DNA from: G963665185 sp049723905
GTDB lineage: Bacteria > Desulfobacterota > Desulfovibrionia > Desulfovibrionales > Desulfovibrionaceae
Assembly (NCBI RefSeq): GCF_049723905.1
Contig: NZ_JBJKFD010000001.1
Span: 3,844,001 to 3,908,000 of the forward strand
Direction of reading: 5' to 3'
DNA: 64,000 nucleotides
Shown: in pieces, positions 25,768 to 34,855 of the stretch
Numbering within the stretch: position 1 is the stretch's first letter
Layout: the number at the start of each line of letters is the position of its first letter
Notes under the pieces: generated by a model
Told to the model about the DNA's origin: nothing
Database searches by the model: none
What the model saw: only the letters and a program-made list of their open reading frames with translations
Translations under genes and position numbers: made by a program

Positions 25768-26469
25768 GAATCCTCCAGATGGTGACGTTAACTATCCTGA
25801 CTTACACGTATATGTTGACTCCTTATGGATCATCCCTCTAACTATTGTTGAGTCGTCGACTTTTTGTTTTATTATTGAAGACAATTCGACATAAACCATG
25901 ACCCGTGCTTTTAGTCAAATAAAAAAATGCCGTATCCTTCCGACGTTATTGAATACTTTTTGTGGTGAAGATCTTGTTGCGCAAAGGATAGTTGTTTTTG
26001 GTAAGATATTCGCAAAACATGTGTTTTTATTTTGCGAATATCCACGAATTTGAAAAATACGCCTCCATGCCGGGCAATCTGCTTTGGACTGTTTACAGTG
26101 GCTCGCCCAGGCCAGACAGCGCTGTATTTGTTGGTCTTTTTTGTCTGTGGAGTTCTTGGGCACGACACGCGCTGCCTGTATACACTGCAAACAGAACTTG
26201 AGAGGACCGGGGGAAGGTTGCAAGATGAAGAAGAACGGTAGGCGCCGCACCTCGCGCAATGCATATTGGAAATGCCGGAATCCAATGGTGAAAATATTTT
26301 TTCGGAACCCAAGAGCAGTGCTCTCTCGGATCAGCACCGAGGAATAATCTGTATTGAATTTGCTTTTTACGCTAGACTATGCAGGTGTTCCTGCCGTTCC
26401 TTGTAACTTCATGTTCTATACCAAGTGTTTTTTGTTGGTAAGGAGCACGGACCTGCCAATGGAGATATT
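25768..26469. other. Divergent intergenic region, no gene seen
   Basis: About 700 bp of AT-rich DNA between the symporter (minus) and the RpiR regulator (plus). Frames here give cysteine- and arginine-rich products without ribosome sites and are not credible. It should hold both promoters. The inverted repeat AGTCGTCGACT near 25850 is a possible operator. Confidence 0.5.
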
Positions 26470-27327
26470 ATGAGTACCCGATTGGAAGAAAAAATAAAAA
26501 AAGCAAAGCTGACAAAAACAGAGCGCATTATCGCTGAGTTCATTCTGAATAATAAAAACAACATTTGTTTTTTGACAGCCACAGATATTGCCAAGCAGAC
26601 AGGTATAAGTGACTCGTCCGTGATTCGGCTTTGCCGTACTTTGGGGTATAAAGGCTATATTGATTTGCAGCAGGACATGCAGCAGCAGGTTTTGCAACAG
26701 ATGGGCAGCAGGCAGGATGCATTGCTGTCACCACTTGAAAAACTTGCACTTCCAAAAGAGTACGATGGCAACGAACTGATGCAAAAGCATTTGAGTTCAT
26801 CTATAAATTGTATAAAAAGTTGTATTGGCACATATGATCAGAACAAATTTGATACCATCGCGCAAATTATTCTCAACAGCCGCAATAAATACATTACCGG
26901 ATTTCGCGGGTGTAAAAGTTTTGTAAGCTGGATGGCCTTGTTGCTTGGGCAAATGACGCCAAATGTCATCCGCAACATGCATGGCGATGCAGATGCCTTG
27001 GAAACCATGCTGGACATCAGCCAGGAAGATTGCGTGGTTCTTTTCAGTTTTCACCGCTACTCCCGTATGGCTCTGGAAGTCGCGGCCCTGACACAGTCCG
27101 CCAAGGCCAAGCTTATTGTCATCACCGACCGCATGACGGCTCCGGTGGCGAATAATGCAGATGAAGTCTTGGTGGTGCAGACGGATGGTGTCAGTTTTTT
27201 CAACTCGCAGATAGGGACCATGTTCGCGGTTGAACTGCTGCTGGCTACTGTGGAAAAGCTGGGCGAAACACCGAAAGGACGGCTCGAGCTGCTGGAGAAG
27301 CATCTTGCGAGTACGGAATTGTACTAA
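26470..27327 (+). CDS. RpiR-family transcriptional regulator (HTH-SIS)
   Basis: 285 aa from the ATG at 26470 (GGAG five bases upstream; an earlier in-frame start lacks a site). Residues 1-75 are the RpiR helix-turn-helix: LTKTERIIAEFILNNKNNIC, then TATDIAKQTGISDSSVIRLC. The C-terminal SIS domain starts near residue 120 (ITGFRGCKSFVSWMA, VVLFSFHRYSRMALEVAAL, LIVITDRMTAPV). SIS domains normally bind phosphosugars, but RpiR proteins also control amino acid and sulfonate uptake. Being divergent from the symporter and PLP enzyme genes, it most likely controls them. Confidence 0.9.
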   Translation: MSTRLEEKIKKAKLTKTERIIAEFILNNKNNICFLTATDIAKQTGISDSSVIRLCRTLGYKGYIDLQQDMQQQVLQQMGSRQDALLSPLEKLALPKEYDGNELMQKHLSSSINCIKSCIGTYDQNKFDTIAQIILNSRNKYITGFRGCKSFVSWMALLLGQMTPNVIRNMHGDADALETMLDISQEDCVVLFSFHRYSRMALEVAALTQSAKAKLIVITDRMTAPVANNADEVLVVQTDGVSFFNSQIGTMFAVELLLATVEKLGETPKGRLELLEKHLASTELY

Positions 27328-27329
27328 CT

Positions 27330-27452
27330 AGGCTGCCGATAAAGGCCCGATAGCTGCGTTGTTGCAAGAAATTTGGCCCCTCGCGTATCAGGAAATACGC
27401 GTCGCGACCAAATTTCTCTTACGCCTTGCTCTCAGACCTTTCTGGGCAGCCT
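27330..27452 (+). repeat. Type copy of the covarying palindrome family
   Basis: 123 bp, three bases after the RpiR stop. The outer arms AGGCTGCC and GGGCAGCCT pair; the middle arms AGAAATTTGG and CCAAATTTCT pair perfectly; the apical hairpin is GCGTAT-CAGGA-AATACGC. Constant segments are GATAGCTGCGTTG before and TTACGCCTTGCTCTC after the arms. The whole element can fold as one long hairpin on either strand. Confidence 0.85.
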
Positions 27453-27605
27453 TGCTTTAGCCCCCCTCCTTGATTGAAAAGGGACAGAAAAGCTTATCCA
27501 TGGCGAATCAAGAATTATTCAACGCTGCCTAAACTTTCTTTGCATGGCCTGCCTGTCAGGTTATAACTATCTCACTACAAAATAGACTTACGGGAGGGCT
27601 CAACG

Positions 27606-29069
27606 GTGTTTCGTAAAAATAAGCCGCTCGAAGCCACCTCAGATGATCCTTTTAAAGAGGATAAATTGGGGCGTGAGGAAAATATTATCGCTTTAGTTGA
27701 GATAATGAAGGATGTGCAAACGCCATTGGTTATGACCGTGAGCGCGGATTGGGGAAGTGGCAAAACTTCTTTCATTCGCATGTGGAAGGCTTATTTGGAA
27801 TCCCAAAAACACCCATGCATTCTCTTTAATGCATGGGAGCATGATTTCAATAATGAGCCATTAGTGGCCTTTCTTGGTGAAATATACGAATTTATGGATG
27901 CAAATCCAGCCAACAAATTCGAGCAAACAAAAATCTTGCTGCGGAAGGCAGGGCCAAAAGTTTTAAGCGCCCTGACGAAAATTGCTGCAACAGCAAAATC
28001 TTATTTTCCCGTTGATATCTCTCCTGGCGTTCATGTCGGGTTGGCAGCCGCAGAAATAACTACTGAGAATCTCTCTGAGTATTTTGATCTGATTTGCAGT
28101 AGGCACGGAACTTTGAAAGAGCAGCTAAAAAAATTCAAAGAATCACTTGAATCGTTCGTTCAAACGGCATGTGAAAGTGGACACCAGGCTCCTTTTTATT
28201 TTTTTGTAGATGAGCTGGACCGCTGTGAACCATCATATGCCATTCAACTTTTGGAAACAGTCAAGCATCTCTTCAGTATTCCAGGCATTGTTTTTGTTTT
28301 GGCTGTGGATAAAAATAAGCTTGGGGATATGGTAAGAGTCCGATATGGAGGTTTCAGCAATGAAGAAGATTCCACACGTTTTGCAGATGGGTATCTTAGA
28401 CGTTTTGTAGATGTTGAGTATGAAATACAAGAACCTAGTATTGAAATGTTCATCGAATATCTTACTGAAGATGTTTATGCTCTCACAGATAATAATGATT
28501 TTAGACAGTTTAAGGATAGGTTCTATAATTTTATAAAGCTGTTTTTTGAGAAGAGAAAAACTACTTTGCGTGATGTTGAAAATTTTTTTGTTCGTTCATA
28601 CCATGTTTTATTTTATTCTAATAAAGAAGATGTTTCGCATGTTAATGGTAAGTTTTGGATTATTAAAAATGAAAAATGTAGTATGGAAGATCATGAGTTT
28701 TGGAGTTATCCAATAGAGATATATATTGCCGTGTGTATTATTAATGTCTTTTATCCGGAAAGATTTAAGGGGCTTGTACAAGGAATAAACAAGCCACGAG
28801 ACCAGCCTCGGATGCTTTTTGTTGAACAATTTTATGAGTCTTGTATCGCTATAAAAAGTTATATGAACAGTGGAAATTTGAATTTGTTTCCAACGTCCTC
28901 TGATGATGACTTTATGGATTTAGTAAAAGGACTGTGCTTAGTCGAAGGCAATAGATTGTATCTCGATAAGAAACCTCTTTTTCAAGAATTATGTAGTTGT
29001 ATAGCTCTTCTCGATTCTTTCTCTTTTTTGGAAAAGGAGGAATTTGGGGACAAGGACGCTGTGACATAA
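27606..29069 (+). CDS. KAP-family P-loop NTPase
   Basis: 487 aa from a GTG preceded by GGGAGGG. Walker A is SADWGSGKTSFIRMW (about residues 47-61). Walker B is FYFFVDELDRCEPSYAIQLL with the KAP-typical DELDRC, followed by VFVLAVDKNKL. Between them is the usual long helical insertion, which in many KAP proteins is membrane-associated. The gene is much richer in A+T than its neighbours, especially after 28400, and lies between two repeat elements, which fits horizontal gain. The family includes the F-plasmid phage-exclusion protein PifA, so a phage-defence role is possible but unproved. No partner gene is adjacent. Confidence 0.85.
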   Translation: MFRKNKPLEATSDDPFKEDKLGREENIIALVEIMKDVQTPLVMTVSADWGSGKTSFIRMWKAYLESQKHPCILFNAWEHDFNNEPLVAFLGEIYEFMDANPANKFEQTKILLRKAGPKVLSALTKIAATAKSYFPVDISPGVHVGLAAAEITTENLSEYFDLICSRHGTLKEQLKKFKESLESFVQTACESGHQAPFYFFVDELDRCEPSYAIQLLETVKHLFSIPGIVFVLAVDKNKLGDMVRVRYGGFSNEEDSTRFADGYLRRFVDVEYEIQEPSIEMFIEYLTEDVYALTDNNDFRQFKDRFYNFIKLFFEKRKTTLRDVENFFVRSYHVLFYSNKEDVSHVNGKFWIIKNEKCSMEDHEFWSYPIEIYIAVCIINVFYPERFKGLVQGINKPRDQPRMLFVEQFYESCIAIKSYMNSGNLNLFPTSSDDDFMDLVKGLCLVEGNRLYLDKKPLFQELCSCIALLDSFSFLEKEEFGDKDAVT

Positions 29070-29089
29070 GCTTTCCATGGGGGTTGCCT

Positions 29090-29501
29090 TTGGCCCCACG
29101 TTTTAAGGGGGGGGCGACTTTTAGTTTTTACGGGGTAAACGAGAAATTTAAACCGTGCGTCCATCCTTCGGGCGGATGTTGAATGTCCCACGCAAAGGCC
29201 TTTTATTTGCCACGTCCCCAAGAATTGGGGCGTGGCATAACTACTTCGCAAAACTTGGCAATGCAGCTTGCGGAACCTATGGCGCAAGGGCGTTACCTCA
29301 CCTTACTTGGTACAAAGAGGCGGCAATGACTTTCTGCCAGATACCTGCGGCCCCTTAGGGCCGGAAAGGGGGGAGAAGGTTCCGGAAACAAACGGGGAAA
29401 CCGGGGCCTCTCCGGGTTTCCCCACTGTTTCCGGATAATTCGACGTACCTATGCTTGAAAACTGAACGAAGGGACACCATGGCTTATGTCAGTCCCACAT
29501 C
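29090..29501 (+). mobile_element. Structured repeat copy 2, candidate HEARO/omega-RNA element remnant
   Basis: Same order of hairpins as copy 1, including the perfect GCCACGTCCCCAA/TTGGGGCGTGGC stem and the nested CCGGAAAC/GTTTCCGG stem. Differences are mainly in loops and in one patch near 29245-29310. It also ends GAAGGGACACC then ATGGCTTATGT, with similarity lost at 29501. It begins about 20 bp after the KAP NTPase stop. Like copy 1 it lies between convergent genes and keeps the same orientation relative to the lost ORF start. Confidence 0.5.
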
Positions 29502-29548
29502 TTCCTTTCCTTTCTTTTCTTCTTTTTTTCTCTCTCCCCCATTTCCCC

Positions 29549-32245
29549 CTACTCATTCCGCAATGCAGCCATGGGCTTGCGACGCAGCACCCGAAACATG
29601 CCAGCCATTCCGGTGGCAAGGGTTAGTGCCATGCCTGCCAGGGCAGTGGGCAGGGTAACGGCTGGGAGTGGATGAAAGGTGGCTCCGAGCATGCCGGAGA
29701 TGATGCCCCAGGCGGCCAGGGTGCCGAGAATTGTGGCGGTGATTGCGGCGGCGGCTCCCAAAAGCAGGTTTTCGTACACCAGGGAGAGGAGCACATCCAT
29801 GGGGCTTGCCCCCAAAACGCGCATCACGGCGGCATCGCGCAGGCGGCTTTCCAACCCGGCGCGCAGGGAACCGGAAAGCACGAGCACACCCGCGAACAGG
29901 GCGGTGTAGGCTATAAGGCGGACTGCCAGGGAGATGTTGCCCAAGACCGAGGTGACGGTGTTGAGGACCTCGCGCATGTTGATGGACGAGACATTGGGGA
30001 ACTGCCTGCTGACTTTTTCAAGAAGCGGCGCTTCGGCCTTGGGATCGGCATAAACCGCGGCAATGTGGGAAAGCGGGGCGTCCTCCAGAAAGCCGGGCGC
30101 AAAGACGATGGAAAAGTTCATGCGCAGGGAATCCCACTGGACTTCCCTATAATTGACCACGGGCGCAGTGGTTTCGCGTCCCAGAATATTGATGGTGAGG
30201 GTGTCGCCCAGGCCGATGCCCAGGGCTTCGGCTATGTCGCGTGTAAGGGAAATCAGCGGCGGCCCGGAATAGTCCTTGGGCCACCATTTTCCAGCCACGA
30301 CCCTGGAGTTCGGCGGCACGTCCGCGGCGTAGGTCAGGCCCCGGTCTCCGCGCAATACCCAGCGATGGCTGGGCGGGATGTCCTCCACTACAGCTGGCTT
30401 GCCTTTAATGCGCATGATGCGTCCCCGGATCATGGGGCTTTGCTCAATGTCGGTAACGCCGGGAACGGCCAGGACCGTCTGCCGGAAAGGGACCACCTGA
30501 TTATTCTGGATGTCGATGAAAAAGTAGGACGGGGTGCGTTCGGCCATACCCACGGCGACTTCGCGGTGAAAGTTGGAGGTGACCAGATTGACGGCCACCA
30601 GGGCGGTAAGGCCGAGGCCCAGGGCCAGCATGACACGCACGGCAGAGCTGCCGGGCCGGTCCAGACTGCGCAGGGCCAGGGCCAAACGCGGGCTTCCCTT
30701 GGGGCGGAATATGCGGCTGACGCGGCGCAACCCCTGCCCGGACAGGGTGAAGACGAGCATGGACGCGGCCGAGGCAAGGCAGAACCAGAGGGTGAGCCGG
30801 GCCGAGGGTGTGACCAGCAGGGCATAGCCCGTAAGCAGCACAACGCCGCAGGCAATACTGAACAGGCGGGCGGCGCGGGGATTTTTCCACTGGCGTTCCC
30901 AAAATGTGGTTTGGCCGGACAGGGCGTTTGCCGGAGTTGGGCGCGTATGGTCTGTATAGCCCCGGAAAAGCTGGGCGGGCGAGGTGTGCGCGGCCCGGGT
31001 AAGGGGCGGCAGACTGAAAGCCAGGGCGGTTGCCAGGCCGAAACCCACGGCCTGAAGCATGGGCAGCAGGTGGAGCGAGGCATCCATGCTGGGAAAAAAG
31101 GCCTGGATGGCGCTGGCGGCAAAGATGGGGGCCGTGCCGCCTATGATCGCACCCAGCAGGGAACCGACCAGGGCAATGGCCATGACCTGAGAAAGATAGG
31201 CGGCAAAGACCGTGGCAGTGGACGAGCCAAGGCATTTCATAACCGCAATGTGCTGCATTTTGGAGCGCAGATAGGAATCCACGCCGCGTCCCATGCCCAC
31301 GCCCGCAATGAGCAGGGCGGCCAGCCCCACAAAGGTGAGAAAGGTGTTCATGCGTTCGGTAAAGGTGCGCACCCGTGGCGAGGCCTGGGTAAAGGTGCGG
31401 ACCCGCCAGCCTGCTGTGGGAAAACGGTTTTCCAGCTCCTTGGCAAGAACGTCCGGGCTTTGAGAGCCCGCGGTGTGGGGCATGTCCAGCCGCGCCCAGT
31501 GGCGGACCAGACTGCCGGGCATGACAAGCCCGGTGGCGTTGAGGGCGTCCAGGGTGATGAGCAGACGCGGCCCCAGGGTGAAGAGCGAGGCCGAACGGTC
31601 GGGCTCGCGCCGGATGAGCGCATTGATGCGAAAGATGGCATTGCCCACGCGGATGGAGCGGCCCACGGGATTTTTGGGCAGGCCCAGCTTGTCGGACAGG
31701 GCCGGGTCCACGGCGGCTCCGTAGACGGTTGTGTCGCTGTTTTGCCGGGGGGCAAGGGGGGCAAGGGCCTGGGCCAGGGACATGTCCGGCGTCAGCAACA
31801 CCGTACCGGCCAGAGGATAGGCCTTGTCCACGGCCTTGATTTCCGTAAGCGCGGTCTTTCCAGGTAAATTGGATGAATCGGGTGTGTCAGCCGGGGCATC
31901 GGTTGAGCTGTTGGGGGCGGCTTGTTCTTCCGCTGTGCCGGAATCATTCATGGCAAAGGCCATGGCCCGCATGGTGGCTATGTGGCTGACGCGGCCTTGG
32001 GAGCGGAGAAAGTCGAGTTCGTCGTTTTTGATGGGCAAAAAGGGACGGCTAACGGAAAGGTCGCCGCCCAGCAGGGATTTGGCGTCGCGCCGGATGCCGG
32101 ATTCCACCGAGGCCGAAAGGGAACCGACCGCGGAAATGAGTCCCACGCCCAGGGCAAGGCAGGCCAGAAAAACCCCGAAACGGCCCAGCCCGGTACGCAT
32201 CTCCCGGCGCGCCAGACGCAGCGGTACGGGCAGGGCGGAGTTCAT
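29549..32245 (-). CDS. FtsX-type ABC transporter permease (YbbP-like)
   Basis: 898 aa. It starts with LPVPLRLARREMRTGLGRFG and a first membrane helix, then a large periplasmic MacB-like domain, three helices, further helices in the middle, a second periplasmic domain and three final helices ending RVLRRKPMAALRNE. This ten-helix arrangement is that of the YbbP/large FtsX subfamily. The start overlaps the stop of the ATPase gene by 4 bp. With the ATPase it probably works on lipids or lipoproteins at the inner membrane rather than importing solutes. The gene pair next to a tesA-like gene matches the tesA-ybbA-ybbP neighbourhood of enterobacteria. Confidence 0.88.
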   Translation of the reverse strand: MNSALPVPLRLARREMRTGLGRFGVFLACLALGVGLISAVGSLSASVESGIRRDAKSLLGGDLSVSRPFLPIKNDELDFLRSQGRVSHIATMRAMAFAMNDSGTAEEQAAPNSSTDAPADTPDSSNLPGKTALTEIKAVDKAYPLAGTVLLTPDMSLAQALAPLAPRQNSDTTVYGAAVDPALSDKLGLPKNPVGRSIRVGNAIFRINALIRREPDRSASLFTLGPRLLITLDALNATGLVMPGSLVRHWARLDMPHTAGSQSPDVLAKELENRFPTAGWRVRTFTQASPRVRTFTERMNTFLTFVGLAALLIAGVGMGRGVDSYLRSKMQHIAVMKCLGSSTATVFAAYLSQVMAIALVGSLLGAIIGGTAPIFAASAIQAFFPSMDASLHLLPMLQAVGFGLATALAFSLPPLTRAAHTSPAQLFRGYTDHTRPTPANALSGQTTFWERQWKNPRAARLFSIACGVVLLTGYALLVTPSARLTLWFCLASAASMLVFTLSGQGLRRVSRIFRPKGSPRLALALRSLDRPGSSAVRVMLALGLGLTALVAVNLVTSNFHREVAVGMAERTPSYFFIDIQNNQVVPFRQTVLAVPGVTDIEQSPMIRGRIMRIKGKPAVVEDIPPSHRWVLRGDRGLTYAADVPPNSRVVAGKWWPKDYSGPPLISLTRDIAEALGIGLGDTLTINILGRETTAPVVNYREVQWDSLRMNFSIVFAPGFLEDAPLSHIAAVYADPKAEAPLLEKVSRQFPNVSSINMREVLNTVTSVLGNISLAVRLIAYTALFAGVLVLSGSLRAGLESRLRDAAVMRVLGASPMDVLLSLVYENLLLGAAAAITATILGTLAAWGIISGMLGATFHPLPAVTLPTALAGMALTLATGMAGMFRVLRRKPMAALRNE

Positions 32246-32952
32246 GCGGCTGTCTCCGTTGCCTCTTCCAGATGGCCGCCGGCCATGCGCAGCCGCCGCG
32301 TGCAGCGTGCGGCCAGGGACGGATTGTGCGTTACCAGAACCATGGTGGTGTTTCGTGCCGCGGCAAGGGTGAAGATCAGGTCCATGACCATGTCGCCGGT
32401 TGTCTCGTCCAGGTTGCCCGTGGGTTCGTCGGCCAGCAGGATTTCCGGGCCGGGGGCAAAGGCGCGGGCCAGGGCCACGCGCTGCTGTTCGCCGCCGGAA
32501 AGCTGGCCGGGGTAGTGGTCCATGCGTTCCTTGAGACCCACGGCGGCCAGAGACTCGGCAGCGGTCCGCATGTTGTCGTCAACGTTGCCCCGCCGGGCCA
32601 GCTCCAGGGGCAGGGCCACGTTTTCCAGGGCGGTCATGGAACCTATAAGATGGAACGACTGGAACACGATGCCCACGTGCGCGCCGCGGAATCGGGCCAG
32701 GCCGGTTTCGTCCATGGTGTCCAGGCGCTTGTCCGCAATGGTCACGCTGCCGGAGGTGGGGCGTTCCAGCCCCGAGGCCACCATCAGCAGCGAGGTCTTG
32801 CCAGCGCCGGAAGGGCCCATGATACCTACGCTGTCGCCGCGCCGGACCGCGAGGTCCACGCCGTTGAGGACGTTGACGGGTCCGGCACTGCTCTGTAGTG
32901 TCAGAAAAATGCGGGAAAGTCTGATGGCGTCGGCATCCGTCGGTGTGTTCAC
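32242..32952 (-). CDS. ABC transporter ATP-binding protein (YbbA/LolD-like)
   Basis: 236 aa. Walker A GPSGAGKTSLLMVASGL, Q-loop near VFQSFHLIGSMTALENVALP, signature LSGGEQQRVALARAFA, Walker B LLADEPTGNLD and switch histidine in LVTHNPSLA are all intact. The sequence matches the MacB/LolD/YbbA class that pairs with FtsX-type permeases. It is co-transcribed with the permease (4-bp overlap) and divergent from the esterase gene 25 bp away. Confidence 0.95.
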   Translation of the reverse strand: MNTPTDADAIRLSRIFLTLQSSAGPVNVLNGVDLAVRRGDSVGIMGPSGAGKTSLLMVASGLERPTSGSVTIADKRLDTMDETGLARFRGAHVGIVFQSFHLIGSMTALENVALPLELARRGNVDDNMRTAAESLAAVGLKERMDHYPGQLSGGEQQRVALARAFAPGPEILLADEPTGNLDETTGDMVMDLIFTLAAARNTTMVLVTHNPSLAARCTRRLRMAGGHLEEATETAA

Positions 32953-32977
32953 TTCCGTCTCCCGTTGCAGGATCCAT

Positions 32978-33652
32978 ATGAAACGACTGTTTTCTTTTCT
33001 TGTCTTCTTCTACCTGATTTGTACGGGGTTCCCGACCATGGCGCAAGCCGACATGACGACCATCGTAGCGTTTGGCGACAGTCTCACCGCCGGGTGGGGA
33101 CTGCGCGCCGGACAGGCCTATCCCGATGTTTTGGAACGTCTGCTGCTGGATTCCGGCAGGGATGTGCGGATCATCAACGCCGGGGTTTCCGGCGACACCA
33201 CGGCGGGCGGACTCTCCCGGCTGGGCTGGGCGCTGCGGGACGAACCCGACCTTGTCATCCTCTGCCTTGGGGCCAACGATGGCCTGCGGGGGCTATCCAC
33301 CCGGCTTATGGAGTCGAACCTGGATTCCATGCTTTCGCGGCTGAAATCGGAAAACGTGCCGGTTATCTTTGCAGGCATGATGGCACCGCCCAATATGGGC
33401 CACGGCTATGCGCGCCAGTTTCAGGGCGTGTTCGACCGGCTTGCGGAAAAGTATGACGTGGCCGCGTATTATCCGTTCCTTTTGGAAGGCGTGGCCGGAG
33501 ACAAGTCGCTCAACCTGCCCGACGGTATTCATCCCAACGAGCAGGGCGCGGAAATCATAGCCAAAAATCTCTTTCCTATAGTAAGCCGTATTGTGGATGA
33601 GCTACAGAACAAGGCGTCCAAAACAAAGGCGGCTGCGGACGGTTCGCAGTAG
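32978..33652 (+). CDS. SGNH-family esterase/lysophospholipase (TesA-like)
   Basis: 224 aa from the ATG at 32978, which gives a clean signal peptide (residues 1-24, ending MAQA); upstream in-frame codons lie inside the divergent ATPase gene. SGNH blocks are complete: AFGDSLTAGWG with nucleophile S35, NAGVSGDTTAGG, LGANDGLRG, and DGIHPNEQG with the catalytic Asp and His. The periplasmic TesA family hydrolyses thioesters, arylesters and lysophospholipids. Its position beside the YbbAP-like transporter is conserved in other bacteria. Confidence 0.92.
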   Translation: MKRLFSFLVFFYLICTGFPTMAQADMTTIVAFGDSLTAGWGLRAGQAYPDVLERLLLDSGRDVRIINAGVSGDTTAGGLSRLGWALRDEPDLVILCLGANDGLRGLSTRLMESNLDSMLSRLKSENVPVIFAGMMAPPNMGHGYARQFQGVFDRLAEKYDVAAYYPFLLEGVAGDKSLNLPDGIHPNEQGAEIIAKNLFPIVSRIVDELQNKASKTKAAADGSQ

Positions 33653-33679
33653 GCCAACATCTTTTTCAAGGCGGTTTGT

Positions 33680-34708
33680 ATGGGCAACGACGGGAACGTT
33701 CATCCGGTTCGCGCTACCGAATCCGATGAAGCGGGGTGGGACTTCGAAGCCATTGACCAGAATTCCGCGCAAGCGATTCCTTCGGAAAAGAAAAAACGCA
33801 ACCCTCCGGTCCGCAAGAAAGATCCCGGTCGTCCGCGTGTGGGAGTGGTGCTGGGCTCGGAGGGCATAAAGGCCTTTGCCGCGCTTCCACTCATCGAGGC
33901 CCTGCAGAGCGAGAACATCCAGGTGGACCTCGTTGTCGGCTGCGGAGGCGGCGCCCTGCTTGCCGCCCTGTGGGGCGCAGGCTACGACATGCGCCAGATT
34001 TCCAGCCTGTTTGCCAAGGCACACGCCAAAGAGCTGTATTCCGACTACGACATCAATGCCATTATGAGCATCCCGGACGAGGAAAAGGGCCGCTTCCATC
34101 TGGATAGCGCCATCCTCCGGCCGCACGGGTTGCAGCGCGTGTACGAGGCCATCTTCAAGGATCAGGACATTTCCTCTCTTTCGCACCGGACCATGCTGGT
34201 CACCACGGACGCCATGAGCGGTCGGAGCGTTCAGCTGGAATCGGGCAATCTGGCCCAGGCGGTCTATGCCAGCGGTGCCATGTATCCTCTTATGCCACCT
34301 GCCAGGATCGGCGGCAGGCTGCTCATGGACGGCGGATTCCGCTCCCCGCTCCCGGTCTTGCAGGCGGTGCGGGAAAATATGGATGTGATTATTGCCGTGT
34401 ATTTCGAGGACGCGGTGAACCCGGAGCCGTCGGGCTTTGCGGAAAGCTTTCTGAACACGACCAAGATGTACCGCCGTTCGCTCATCCAGAGCCAGCTGCC
34501 CATGGCCATTTCCATGCACTATTATGAAATAATCCCCGTGTACGTGACGTACAACCGGCCGTTGCAGATATGGGAAGCCGAGCGCATCAAGGAGATCATC
34601 CACTTGGGGCGGTTGGCGGTGCAGGACAGGCTGGGCCTTGTAAAGGAGGCCATACAGCAGTTTCCCGAGTGCGGGCTGCTGCCGGGAGGCGGGGCCGCAG
34701 GGGCGTAA
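33680..34708 (+). CDS. Patatin-like protein without catalytic serine
   Basis: 342 aa. A charged 50-residue N-terminal extension precedes the patatin fold. The oxyanion-hole segment VVLGSEGIKAFAALPLIEAL replaces the usual GGGxxG. The nucleophile elbow reads VVGCGGGALLAALWGAG, where active members have GxSxG; residue 89 is glycine (codon GGA) instead of serine. The later DGG of the catalytic dyad is kept (LLMDGGFRSPLPV). The fold is RssA/NTE-like, but lipase activity by the known mechanism is not expected. It follows the esterase gene by 27 bp on the same strand. Confidence 0.85.
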   Translation: MGNDGNVHPVRATESDEAGWDFEAIDQNSAQAIPSEKKKRNPPVRKKDPGRPRVGVVLGSEGIKAFAALPLIEALQSENIQVDLVVGCGGGALLAALWGAGYDMRQISSLFAKAHAKELYSDYDINAIMSIPDEEKGRFHLDSAILRPHGLQRVYEAIFKDQDISSLSHRTMLVTTDAMSGRSVQLESGNLAQAVYASGAMYPLMPPARIGGRLLMDGGFRSPLPVLQAVRENMDVIIAVYFEDAVNPEPSGFAESFLNTTKMYRRSLIQSQLPMAISMHYYEIIPVYVTYNRPLQIWEAERIKEIIHLGRLAVQDRLGLVKEAIQQFPECGLLPGGGAAGA

Positions 34709-34756
34709 GACGTCTGAGGGAAAGAGTGTTTCCGGTTCGTTTGGGAGCGCGCCGGA

Positions 34757-34812
34757 TTAGATCACCGGGCCTGATCACCGGGCGTGATTGCCGGATTTGA
34801 TCACCGAAGGTC
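34757..34812. repeat. Short iterated motif (about 12-nt period)
   Basis: Four imperfect units of GATCACCGGGCC (GATCACCGGGCCT, GATCACCGGGCGT, GATTGCCGGATTT, GATCACCGAAGGT) in the gap between the patatin-like gene and the kinase stop. It is too short and irregular for CRISPR. Confidence 0.6.
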
Positions 34813-34855
34813 TGTGTCGGATTTGTACGCAGTCTTGGGGCGGCTGGGAGGTGTG

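Noticed and set aside
25911..26337. 133-140 residue frames between the symporter and RpiR genes
   Set aside because: No ribosome site, two overlapping frames with unlikely composition, and the region must hold divergent promoters.
29672..31867. 731-residue open frame opposite the ABC permease
   Set aside because: Product is glycine- and histidine-rich with no recognisable motif; the permease frame is clearly coding.
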